Source of the DNA: Thermoplasmata archaeon
Lineage (GTDB): Archaea; Thermoplasmatota; B47-G6
Assembly: GCA_003663585.1 (NCBI GenBank)
Contig: QMTU01000054.1
Location: 1 to 5,766, forward strand
Reading direction: 5' to 3'
DNA: 5,766 nucleotides
Shown here: one piece after another, positions 1-5,584 of the stretch
Layout of the letters: each line of letters begins with the position of its first letter
How positions within the stretch are numbered: the first letter of the stretch is position 1
Position numbers and translations under genes: made by a program
The notes under the pieces: generated by a model
The model's database searches: none
Seen by the model: the letters and a program-made list of their open reading frames with translations, nothing else
Told to the model about the DNA's origin: nothing

Positions 1-95
1 AGCCCGCCTTACGAGGGATGTATTATCCTGCCTCTGCTGGCTATCCTGCCGTCATCGAGGCGACTCACTTAATATCTTATACCTCCCTCATTTAA
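1..95 (+). CDS. Possible 3' end of an unidentified upstream gene (partial)
   Basis: The first ~65 bases are clearly richer in G+C than the 430 bases that follow, which suggests the end of a functional element. Frame 3 is open from position 3 to a TAA at 93-95 and gives 30 residues, including a short in-frame near-repeat (YPASAG then YPAVIE). This repeat corresponds to a 9-bp direct repeat, TATCCTGCC, at 24-32 and 42-50. Frame 1 is also open (to TAA at 70-72), as is frame 2 (to TAA at 158-160), so the reading frame is not proven. Frame 3 looks most protein-like because frame 2 is rich in Cys and Trp and runs into AT-rich spacer. I do not recognise the protein. A structured RNA end is an alternative, but I could not fold it into a tRNA or match it to 5S, SRP or RNase P RNA. 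Confidence 0.25.
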   Translation, partial: PALRGMYYPASAGYPAVIEATHLISYTSLI

Positions 96-262
96 ATGTT
101 TCGTCTCTAGGATTACCGAAAATACTATTATACTCATCTAACGAAATAGTCTCACTTTAATAGTTTTACAGCTTATCGTCGAGAAGAAGCCTCTTTTAAA
201 ATAATTACTAACGATAATGAGCTTAAATAGCCTTGATTAGCTTGTATTTTGTATGGAGAAGC

Positions 263-270
263 TATATAAG
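263..270 (+). promoter_or_regulatory. TATA box-like element TATATAAG
   Basis: TATATAAG is a good archaeal TATA-box match, with a purine-rich stretch (GGAGAAGC, 255-262) where a BRE would sit. Archaeal transcription usually starts about 25-27 nt after the centre of the box, so a start near 292-295 is expected. No coding start lies there. It could drive a short RNA ending near the T7 run at 340-346, or the por operon with a leader of more than 200 nt. AT-rich spacers also produce such boxes by chance. Confidence 0.35.
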
Positions 271-413
271 TTCGTTAGGGCTTATTCTCAGTGTTTCTGT
301 AAGCACTTTGAGAAGATAACATAGCGAGGTAGGGTGTCATTTTTTTATAATAATAACATGCTATAGTCTGTGAAGTGCTATTCTAACTTGTTCCAATGTC
401 ACGCTAACGGATA

Positions 414-433
414 ATTAATATAGATTAATATAG
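414..433. repeat. Exact 10-bp tandem repeat (ATTAATATAG x2)
   Basis: ATTAATATAG occurs at 414-423 and again directly at 424-433 with no mismatch. The period is close to one turn of the helix, so two protein subunits binding here would sit on the same face. It lies about 100 bp before the porG start, near where the operon's promoter should be. Operator function is inference only; slippage in AT-rich DNA explains it equally well. Confidence 0.6.
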
Positions 434-470
434 AATCCCTTAGAAATATTCTATTGTTTGACAGGACTCA

Positions 471-476
471 TTATAC
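471..476 (+). promoter_or_regulatory. Candidate TATA element for the por operon
   Basis: TTATAC at 471-476 would place transcription start near 500 and leave a leader of about 30 nt carrying the porG ribosome-binding site at 517-522. The match to a consensus box is weak. An alternative is AAATATTC at 444-451. Confidence 0.25.
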
Positions 477-516
477 TGCGTGTTACTCTGTGTATGTCCT
501 TACCTTCGATACTCTC

Positions 517-522
517 GAGGTG
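517..522 (+). promoter_or_regulatory. Ribosome-binding site deciding the porG start
   Basis: GAGGTG is complementary to the archaeal 16S 3' end (ATCACCTCC) and lies 8 nt before the ATG at 531. It rules against the in-frame GTG at 480, which has no such site and would add 17 residues unlike the family. Confidence 0.8.
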
Positions 523-530
523 CCGATAAG

Positions 531-1109
531 ATGGGCATAAGTGGCGTTATAGAGATTAGATTCCATGGTAGAGGTGGTCAGGGAGCTGTAACTGCTGCTA
601 GACTTTTGGCAATGGCAGCTTACAAGGCAGGATTCAAAGGAGTCCAAGCATATCCGTTTTTTGGTGCTGAAAGACGAGGGGCACCAGTAGTAGCGTACTT
701 TAGAATGAGCAAGGAGCTAGTAAAACTTCATAGCATGATAAAAAACCCAGATGCTATAGTAGTGCTCGATGACAGCCTCCTAGATGTAGTGGATGTTACA
801 AGTGGTCTAAAGGAATGTGGAAAGGTAATAATAAACACTTCAAGCCCTGACAAAGTCAAGGAAAAGATAGATACAAACAAGTTTAAACTATACTGCGTTG
901 ACTGTACTTCCATAGCCTTAGATCTAGGCCTAGTAATTGCAGGAATACCAGTGGTGAATACAGCAATCCTTGGAGCTGTAAGTAAGGTCATTGGCATACC
1001 TGTAGAAAACGTTGTTGACGCTGTAAAAGAGTCTTGGAGGGGATCTGTAGCTGAGAAAAATGCCAAGGCAGTGCTTAGAGCATATGACTCCGTGAAGGAG
1101 GTGTCATGA
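531..1109 (+). CDS. porG: Pyruvate (2-oxoacid):ferredoxin oxidoreductase, gamma subunit
   Basis: This is a 192-residue gamma subunit of the four-subunit archaeal/Thermotoga type of 2-oxoacid:ferredoxin oxidoreductase, a cytoplasmic complex that oxidatively decarboxylates pyruvate to acetyl-CoA, or runs in reverse as pyruvate synthase. The N-terminus shows the family hallmark [11 protein letters not shown] (residues 12-22), followed by [18 protein letters not shown] (41-58), both typical of PorG/VorG. No iron-sulfur motif is present, as expected for this subunit. The start is set at ATG 531 because a GAGGTG site lies 8 nt upstream and the family signature begins a few residues later; the frame is also open to a GTG at 480. 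It is the first gene of a porGDAB operon, and its TGA stop is directly followed by the porD start. A 2-ketoisovalerate enzyme (VorG) cannot be excluded, since some archaea share the gamma subunit between both enzymes. Confidence 0.93.
1097..1103 (+). promoter_or_regulatory. Ribosome-binding site for the TTG start of porD
   Basis: GGAGGTG lies inside the last codons of porG, 6 nt before the TTG at 1110. An ATG at 1106 gives only a 3-codon frame, so this site selects the TTG. Confidence 0.8.
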
Positions 1110-1373
1110 TTGCCTGAAGATGTCAACAAATATCTCCCTCTTTCTAAGCCAAAGATTGGAATATCAGGAAAAACAGGATCTTGGAGGATATTTGCTCCAG
1201 AGATAAATTATGAAAAGTGCGTTAAATGCCACATATGTGTGGTCGTGTGTCCAGAGGCGTCAATATTACTGGAGGACGATAGGCCAAAAATAGACTATGA
1301 CTACTGTAAAGGATGTGGCGTATGTGCTCGTGAGTGTCCAGTAGGTGCTATAACAATGAGGAGGGAGAGGTAA
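1110..1373 (+). CDS. porD: Pyruvate (2-oxoacid):ferredoxin oxidoreductase, delta subunit (two [4Fe-4S] ferredoxin-like)
   Basis: This 87-residue ferredoxin-like subunit carries electrons from the TPP/beta-subunit site towards external ferredoxin. Two complete CxxCxxCxxxCP motifs are visible: Cys37, 40, 43 and 47 (CVKCHICVVVCP) and Cys66, 69, 72 and 76 (CKGCGVCARECP), enough for two [4Fe-4S] clusters. The N-terminal GSWRIFAPEIN segment is typical of PorD/VorD proteins rather than free ferredoxins. The start codon is TTG, placed immediately after the porG stop and 6 nt behind GGAGGTG; no ATG or GTG in frame gives the conserved N-terminus. The last base of the TAA stop is the first base of the porA ATG (TAATG), so the two genes are probably translationally coupled. 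Confidence 0.94.
   Translation: MPEDVNKYLPLSKPKIGISGKTGSWRIFAPEINYEKCVKCHICVVVCPEASILLEDDRPKIDYDYCKGCGVCARECPVGAITMRRER
1360..1364 (+). promoter_or_regulatory. Ribosome-binding site deciding the porA start
   Basis: GGAGG within the end of porD lies 8 nt before the ATG at 1373. An earlier in-frame start at 1334 lacks such a site, overlaps the second porD cluster motif and would add 13 non-conserved residues. Confidence 0.75.
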
Positions 1374-2542
1374 TGTCTGGAAGGAGGGTTATAATAGACA
1401 CTGGAAACTCTGCAGTTGCATACGCTGTGAAGGATGCAGAAGTAAAAGTCATAGCGGCTTATCCAATAACTCCACAGACTACTATTGTGGAAAAGATAGC
1501 GCAGTTTATAGAGTATGGGCAGATGGATGCAAAGATGATACGTGTTGAGTCAGAACACAGTGCTATGGCAGCTATCATAGGATCAGAAGCAATGGGAGTA
1601 AGGTCCTTTACGGCAACATCATCTCATGGACTTGCGCTTATGCATGAAATGCTTTGGTATGCATCAAACGCAAGGCTTCCCGTTGTCATGGCCGTTGCCA
1701 ATAGAACTATGGGACCTCCATGGAATATATGGGCAGACTGGGGAGATGCTATGGCTGATCGCGATATAGGATGGATCATGAGCTGGGCAGCGAATAATCA
1801 GGAGGTATATGATTTTACACTTATCTCATACAGAGTTGCTGAGGATAAAAGGATAGTGCTCCCTGCCATGGTCAATCTTGAGGCCTTTGTATTAACACAC
1901 ACTAGCATGCCCTTTGAAATATGCGGAGAGGAGACAAGAGAATACCTTCCTGAGTACGATCCTGTTTGGAAGCTTGATCCCGATGATCCGATAATAATGG
2001 GTAACCTATTTTCTCCTGCAGATACGATGAAGCTTCGATGGGATATGTGGGAGTCAATGGAACGTGCTAAGAAGGTTATAGCTGAGGCTATTAGAGAATA
2101 CAATGAGCGCTTTAATAGGAACTATGAGGGACTAATAAAGACGTATAAAATGGATGATGCGGACTATGCAATACTCAGTATGGGAACAATAGGCGAGGAG
2201 GCAGAGGTTGCGACTGACGTCCTTAGAGAGGAGGGTCTAAAAGTAGGAACTGTCAGGATTAACTTCTTTAGGCCATTTCCAAGAGAGGACATTATAAAAA
2301 CCCTTAATGGGGTCAGCAAGGTAATTATATTTGAGAGGTCATCGTCTATTGGGGCATCAGGTCAAATAATGCAGGATCTTGGCCAATCACTACTCCTTGA
2401 GAAGATGCAGCTTGACGTTAATGACGTGTTCATAGGCATAGGAGGCACTGACGTGTCCTATGAAGACATAGTTAACGTTGTGAAAAAGGCTATTAAAGGA
2501 GACCTTGCCCCACTGTATTGGTATGGATCAGAAGGTTGGTGA
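1373..2542 (+). CDS. porA: Pyruvate (2-oxoacid):ferredoxin oxidoreductase, alpha subunit
   Basis: This 389-residue alpha subunit has the usual family length. It carries the pyrimidine-binding side of the TPP site and much of the substrate pocket. By alignment from memory to the single-chain Desulfovibrio africanus enzyme, YPITP (residues 30-34) supplies Thr33 at the position of its Thr31, ESEHSA (59-64) supplies the TPP-activating Glu61, and ANRT (109-112) supplies Arg111 at the pyruvate carboxylate position. The stretch GDAMADRDIGW (124-134) and the following NNQEVYD match the same domain. The C-terminal third (from about 260, with FFRPFPREDI at 298-307) is the transketolase C-terminal-like domain. 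The conserved Thr and Arg favour pyruvate as substrate, but the related 2-ketoisovalerate enzyme is not excluded. The start overlaps the porD stop by one base, and porB follows after 6 nt. Confidence 0.95.
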   Translation: MSGRRVIIDTGNSAVAYAVKDAEVKVIAAYPITPQTTIVEKIAQFIEYGQMDAKMIRVESEHSAMAAIIGSEAMGVRSFTATSSHGLALMHEMLWYASNARLPVVMAVANRTMGPPWNIWADWGDAMADRDIGWIMSWAANNQEVYDFTLISYRVAEDKRIVLPAMVNLEAFVLTHTSMPFEICGEETREYLPEYDPVWKLDPDDPIIMGNLFSPADTMKLRWDMWESMERAKKVIAEAIREYNERFNRNYEGLIKTYKMDDADYAILSMGTIGEEAEVATDVLREEGLKVGTVRINFFRPFPREDIIKTLNGVSKVIIFERSSSIGASGQIMQDLGQSLLLEKMQLDVNDVFIGIGGTDVSYEDIVNVVKKAIKGDLAPLYWYGSEGW

Positions 2543-2543
2543 T
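2538..2543 (+). promoter_or_regulatory. Ribosome-binding site for porB
   Basis: GGTGAT matches the 3' part of the archaeal Shine-Dalgarno consensus GGAGGTGAT, contains the porA stop codon and lies 5 nt before the ATG at 2549. A closer ATG at 2542 is in another frame and ends early. Confidence 0.65.
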
Positions 2544-2548
2544 GCCTC

Positions 2549-3460
2549 ATGGTTACTGTGAAAGATCTTGCAAAAATGGAGGATTTACTCCTTAAGGGCA
2601 ACGCAGCCTGTGCAGGATGTCCTATAGGTGTTGCTCTTAGAACAACCCTTAAGGCATTGGGTAGAAAAACCATAATGTTTGTGCCTGCATGTTGTACTTC
2701 AGTTGTTCAGGGAATAGGCCCAGGGGCGGCCATATCAGTCCCCTTATTTAACACAGCATTTGAAACTGCAGCCTCTGTGGCCTCAGGTGCTGCAGCTGCA
2801 GCAGAGATCCTCGGCAAAGATGTTACAATACTGGCATGGGCAGGAGACGGTGGCACGTATGACATAGGTCTTCAAGCAATATCTGGAGCTGCAGAGAGAG
2901 GAGATAACGTGTTATATATTTGTTATAATAATCAAATGTACAGTAACACTGGAATACAGCGCTCAGGAGCAACCCCTCTAGGAGCCTGGACCACTACTAC
3001 ATGGACTGGAAAAACTGAACACATGAAGGACATGGGCATGATACTAATAGCGCACAGAGTTCCATACGTGGCTGCAACCTCAGTCGGATACCCTGACGAT
3101 ATATATGAAAAGGTTAAGAAAGCCAAGGAGAAGAAAGGATTCAGATATATAGACATACTAGCACCATGTCCACCTGGATGGAGGTTCCCAAGCGATATGA
3201 CCATAAGGCTTGGAAGACTTGCCATCGAAACAGGATTCTGGCTACTTTATGAGTACGAGGATGGAGAACTTAGATTTAATGGATATACAAAGCTTGTAGC
3301 AGAAGGAAAAAGAGAGTTTAAACCTGTTGAAGAGTTCCTTAGACTACAGGACAGGTTTAGACATCTCTTTGAGCCAAAGAGAAGAGATGACATCCTTGAG
3401 GAAATCCAGAGATGGATAAAGGAGCGTTTTGAATGGTATCTTTCCCTAGCAAAGATATAA
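2549..3460 (+). CDS. porB: Pyruvate (2-oxoacid):ferredoxin oxidoreductase, beta subunit (TPP-binding)
   Basis: This 303-residue catalytic subunit binds TPP diphosphate/Mg and the proximal [4Fe-4S] cluster. Cys21 and Cys24 (CAGC), Cys49 and Cys207 (APCPPGW) fit the four cluster ligands of the family; the 25-residue gap between Cys24 and Cys49 equals that between Cys815 and Cys840 of the D. africanus enzyme as I recall it. Cys48 and Cys125 are extra. The TPP motif is GDGGTYDIG (99-107) ending with NN (127-128), giving Asp100 and Asn128 as likely Mg ligands. YSNTGIQRSGATP (131-143) follows, with Asn133 at a substrate-contacting position. The segment N-N-Q (127-129) differs from the common D-N-E. 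GATPLGAWTTTT is typical of the pyruvate/2-ketoisovalerate group, not of 2-oxoglutarate enzymes. The C-terminus (about 255-303) is charged and helical. It is the last gene of the operon, followed at once by a pyrimidine-rich terminator. Confidence 0.95.
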   Translation: MVTVKDLAKMEDLLLKGNAACAGCPIGVALRTTLKALGRKTIMFVPACCTSVVQGIGPGAAISVPLFNTAFETAASVASGAAAAAEILGKDVTILAWAGDGGTYDIGLQAISGAAERGDNVLYICYNNQMYSNTGIQRSGATPLGAWTTTTWTGKTEHMKDMGMILIAHRVPYVAATSVGYPDDIYEKVKKAKEKKGFRYIDILAPCPPGWRFPSDMTIRLGRLAIETGFWLLYEYEDGELRFNGYTKLVAEGKREFKPVEEFLRLQDRFRHLFEPKRRDDILEEIQRWIKERFEWYLSLAKI

Positions 3461-3479
3461 TCTCTCTCGGTCTTTTTCC
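3461..3479 (+). terminator. Pyrimidine/T-rich terminator of the por operon
   Basis: Directly after the porB stop comes TCTCTCTCGGTCTTTTTCC, with a T5 run at 3473-3477 and no stem-loop. Archaeal RNA polymerase typically terminates at such T/C-rich tracts. The next gene has its own promoter 40 nt further on, which fits the end of a transcription unit. Confidence 0.65.
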
Positions 3480-3515
3480 ATTACCTCATTTTCTCAAATT
3501 ACTGGAAATAAATAA

Positions 3516-3523
3516 TTTATAAG
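3516..3523 (+). promoter_or_regulatory. TATA box of a leaderless promoter
   Basis: TTTATAAG is preceded by a purine/A-rich BRE-like stretch (GGAAATAAA, 3504-3512). The box centre is about 26 nt before the ATG at 3546, the spacing expected from TATA box to transcription start in archaea. Transcription would therefore begin at or next to the start codon, and no Shine-Dalgarno sequence is present in between, as expected for a leaderless mRNA. Confidence 0.7.
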
Positions 3524-3545
3524 GATACCTTGTTCATGAAGCTTG

Positions 3546-5249
3546 ATGAGTATGATATCCATAGGTAAGAAACAGGTCAGCAGTGGAAAATCTATATCAT
3601 CCGTTATTATGGGTATGCAAAGAATCACAAAAAGCATATACCCCATAATCCTAATTCTATTGACATTTATTTTGATATTCATAAAAAATAGGGATATAAT
3701 ATTGTCCTTACGGTATTCCTTAGGATTTATAGGCATTATACTGTTCTCACTACTTCTAGATTATCCTATAGTTCAAGGAACTGTAATAAAAAAGCAGTCA
3801 CTTCTCTACGGTCTTTTCTCTCTTTTTCTGCTATCCTATGCGCTTACAATATTATACTCCCTTTACATAGTCCAAATGAATAGCTTCTCAAAGATTCTTT
3901 CAGTATGGGTTCCATACTCAATCCTCATGACAATGCTTGTTATATACTACTCCTCATTCTCAGCGTTAAACGCACTATCTGTTGGAGCAATACACTCTAT
4001 AATAACGATCGGAGCATTGTTTCATGACATAGACTTTAAGATGTTTTCAATAAGTATGTGCCTTCTAGCGATTCCAAACATAATTATTGCAAGCAATCTA
4101 GAAACAAGGTTTCTTTTTGTCAAAACAAAGGATATAGCGAGGGCATACTTTAGCACTTTCTCAAGAAGTTTTGAGTACTTAGAGAACATTCAGGATATAA
4201 TAAGCGAAGAGAAGAGAGTGTTTTCTGATATATTCATGTTTAAAAATAATAGGGGACAAATATTTTGGATCGTAAATAATTACTTTCACTATGGACCCTT
4301 TATGAGCATAGGAAGCTCAGAGATTCCTAAAATGTTATTGGCAGCTCTCAAAAATGTTCTCGTGTTTAAAGGTCCTGCAACACACAGGGAGAATATTTCA
4401 ACGTCCAAAAGAGCTCGAAGGGTCACCAAGAGAATTGTTAATAGTGCAATGCACATGAGAACTAAAGAACTTATGGCTCGATATTGTGTTATTGAGAGGG
4501 ACAAGTTTAGAGTGCACTGTTTGGACTTATCAGGATTTGTTATCTGCTTTGTGGACATCTTAGAAGAAGGCTATGATGATATTCCACAAGAGCCACTGGA
4601 GGACATGCTCTGGAGAAAGGATCTGTGCATTGTAGACCTTCATGTAAGTAGAGGATCTCACAACAAGCTGCGTGACTTCACAAGAAGGGATTTTCAGATA
4701 TTAAAGAGCCTTATAGAGAGCGCTATAGAATCTGTGCAGAAGATTAAGTACGTCCAGGCAGAAGTATCTTATGCAAGTTTTCTTCCCGAGGGTAATTTTA
4801 CAGATATATACTCTGGTGGAGTTCACGCTATCCTCTTTAAGATAGGCCAGTTGAAAATACTTATCTTGGACTTTGATGGCAATAACATGGAGTGGAGTTT
4901 TAAGACGTCATTAATCAAATATCTTAAGGACAAGGGGTATGAACCTATAATCTCTACCACAGATAGCCACGAGAAAGCAACACCCCTTGGAGATTACTAT
5001 ATGATTGGGGATACTACACGATTTGAGGACTTTAAAGACGTTATTAATGACATGATCAGGATGCTTGAAAGAAATCTATCTCATGCAATTTTTGGACATA
5101 GAAAGATATCTCATAAGACGAAGATTTTAGGGAATAATTGGCTGTCATTACTTCATCACTCTTTAAAAACGTCAAAAAGAGTTTTGATACTAATCTTGTT
5201 ACAGGTAGTGCTTATAATGTGCTTATTGCCCTTATCGCTTATTATATAA
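3546..5249 (+). CDS. DUF2070 family archaeal integral membrane protein, function unknown
   Basis: This 567-residue protein has six hydrophobic segments at the N-terminus (about 31-47, 57-74, 87-109, 118-136, 143-160, 168-184), a large soluble region (about 190-540) and one more membrane helix at the C-terminus (545-567). Positive charges before the first helix and after the sixth suggest that the soluble region is cytoplasmic. It carries short patches I associate with DUF2070, an archaeal family of unknown function: HYGPF-SIGSSEIP (248-261), GPATH (276-280), DLHVSRGSHN (364-373) and TTDSH (471-475). The repeated His/Asp residues (His248, His280, Asp364, His366, His372, Asp473, His475) could form a metal or catalytic site; that is inference. 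A strongly basic stretch lies at 288-296. The start is uncertain among TTG 3543, ATG 3546 and ATG 3552; I chose 3546 because it fits a leaderless start behind the TATA box. It is flanked by its own promoter and a long 3' spacer, so it is probably a single-gene unit. Confidence 0.75.
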   Translation: MSMISIGKKQVSSGKSISSVIMGMQRITKSIYPIILILLTFILIFIKNRDIILSLRYSLGFIGIILFSLLLDYPIVQGTVIKKQSLLYGLFSLFLLSYALTILYSLYIVQMNSFSKILSVWVPYSILMTMLVIYYSSFSALNALSVGAIHSIITIGALFHDIDFKMFSISMCLLAIPNIIIASNLETRFLFVKTKDIARAYFSTFSRSFEYLENIQDIISEEKRVFSDIFMFKNNRGQIFWIVNNYFHYGPFMSIGSSEIPKMLLAALKNVLVFKGPATHRENISTSKRARRVTKRIVNSAMHMRTKELMARYCVIERDKFRVHCLDLSGFVICFVDILEEGYDDIPQEPLEDMLWRKDLCIVDLHVSRGSHNKLRDFTRRDFQILKSLIESAIESVQKIKYVQAEVSYASFLPEGNFTDIYSGGVHAILFKIGQLKILILDFDGNNMEWSFKTSLIKYLKDKGYEPIISTTDSHEKATPLGDYYMIGDTTRFEDFKDVINDMIRMLERNLSHAIFGHRKISHKTKILGNNWLSLLHHSLKTSKRVLILILLQVVLIMCLLPLSLII

Positions 5250-5327
5250 ATTACTATACTTTGTCCTTAGCTCAATGTTAGGCTTATATTTCTTTGAAAA
5301 TCGCAGCGCCGTTTTTGACTCCCTCCA

Positions 5328-5350
5328 CGCCCTAAAAGGCGAGACCTTTT
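5328..5350 (+). terminator. Weak stem-loop with T run, possible terminator of the DUF2070 gene
   Basis: CGCC (5328-5331) pairs with GGCG (5338-5341) around a 6-nt loop CTAAAA, and a T4 run follows at 5347-5350. A T5 run without a stem at 5312-5316 and a T6 run at 5371-5376 are alternative stop points. Which one is used cannot be told from the sequence. Confidence 0.3.
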
Positions 5351-5513
5351 CGATAGTAATTTTGTAACTGTTTTTTGTCTTTGTGAGTGCTCATAAGCAT
5401 TTGTATGTATCCATGTGTTTTTGTACACCAAAATCCTTAAAAATAAATGTATGAGCCGAAAATCATTACAAAAGAAAATCTGTGCTATACGCACAATAAA
5501 AATGCTAAAACAA

Positions 5514-5521
5514 TTTTTAAA
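5514..5521 (+). promoter_or_regulatory. Candidate TATA box for serA
   Basis: TTTTTAAA resembles crenarchaeal TATA boxes and is preceded by an A-rich stretch. It would start transcription near 5544 and give a leader of about 40 nt that carries the strong ribosome-binding site at 5572-5578. Another box-like sequence, TTAAAAATA at 5437-5445, lies further upstream. Confidence 0.4.
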
Positions 5522-5571
5522 CAAGTAAGATATTCTCTTTATCAAAGATACTACATATAGCTCAACATGCA

Positions 5572-5578
5572 GGAGGTG
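5572..5578 (+). promoter_or_regulatory. Ribosome-binding site of serA
   Basis: GGAGGTG is a near-full match to the archaeal anti-Shine-Dalgarno, 6 nt before the ATG at 5585. It shows that this gene, unlike the preceding one, is translated from a leadered mRNA. Confidence 0.85.
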
Positions 5579-5584
5579 TCCTCT

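Larger units (their letters stand above)
96..530. other. AT-rich intergenic region upstream of the por operon
   Basis: No open frame with a credible start and ribosome-binding site was found on either strand here. The stretch is AT-rich with many stop codons in all frames. It holds a TATA-like box at 263-270, a 6-bp hairpin at 291-306, a T7 run at 340-346, four CTAACG hexamers, a 10-bp tandem repeat at 414-433 and a weak TATA-like element just before porG. I found no tRNA T-loop and no C-box sequence (RTGATGA). Confidence 0.6.
5250..5584. other. Intergenic spacer between the DUF2070 gene and serA
   Basis: This is 335 nt of AT-rich sequence with no credible gene. It contains T runs at 5312-5316, 5371-5376 and 5418-5422, and short perfect stems at 5328-5341, 5388-5399, 5415-5428 and 5481-5495. 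A small G+C-rich patch (about 5301-5345) stands out from its surroundings. Two tiny + strand frames start at ATG 5447 (37 codons) and ATG 5451 (25 codons, MSRKSLQKK...), but neither has a ribosome-binding site. A candidate serA promoter lies at 5514-5521. Confidence 0.55.

Noticed and set aside
1..80. tRNA or other stable RNA on either strand at the left edge
   Set aside because: No T-loop, acceptor pairing or known conserved RNA motif could be found despite the higher G+C.
238..264. 6-bp inverted repeat TAGCTT/AAGCTA with a 15-nt loop
   Set aside because: Short stem with a long loop in AT-rich sequence; not distinguishable from chance, and it overlaps the TATA box without a clear role.
480..530. 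17-residue N-terminal extension of PorG from GTG 480
   Set aside because: No ribosome-binding site before 480, the added residues do not resemble the family, and GAGGTG lies at the right distance from ATG 531.
728..1129. 133-codon open frame on the - strand opposite porG
   Set aside because: Shadow of porG: Ser/Thr-rich, no recognisable motif and no place in the operon layout.
1334..1372. Longer PorA start at 1334
   Set aside because: It would overlap the second PorD cluster motif and has no fitting ribosome-binding site; ATG 1373 has GGAGG 8 nt upstream and the conserved N-terminus.
3494..3736. 80-codon open frame on the - strand over the start of the DUF2070 gene
   Set aside because: It is antisense to the membrane helices of a well-supported gene; its hydrophobicity is a by-product of the opposite strand.
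5267..5545. 92-codon open frame on the - strand in the spacer before serA
   Set aside because: It starts with TTG without a ribosome-binding site, has irregular low-quality composition, covers the probable serA promoter and resembles nothing I know.
5447..5560. Two tiny + strand frames (37 and 25 codons) before serA
   Set aside because: No ribosome-binding site, and no well-placed TATA box for a leaderless start; frames of this length are expected by chance.
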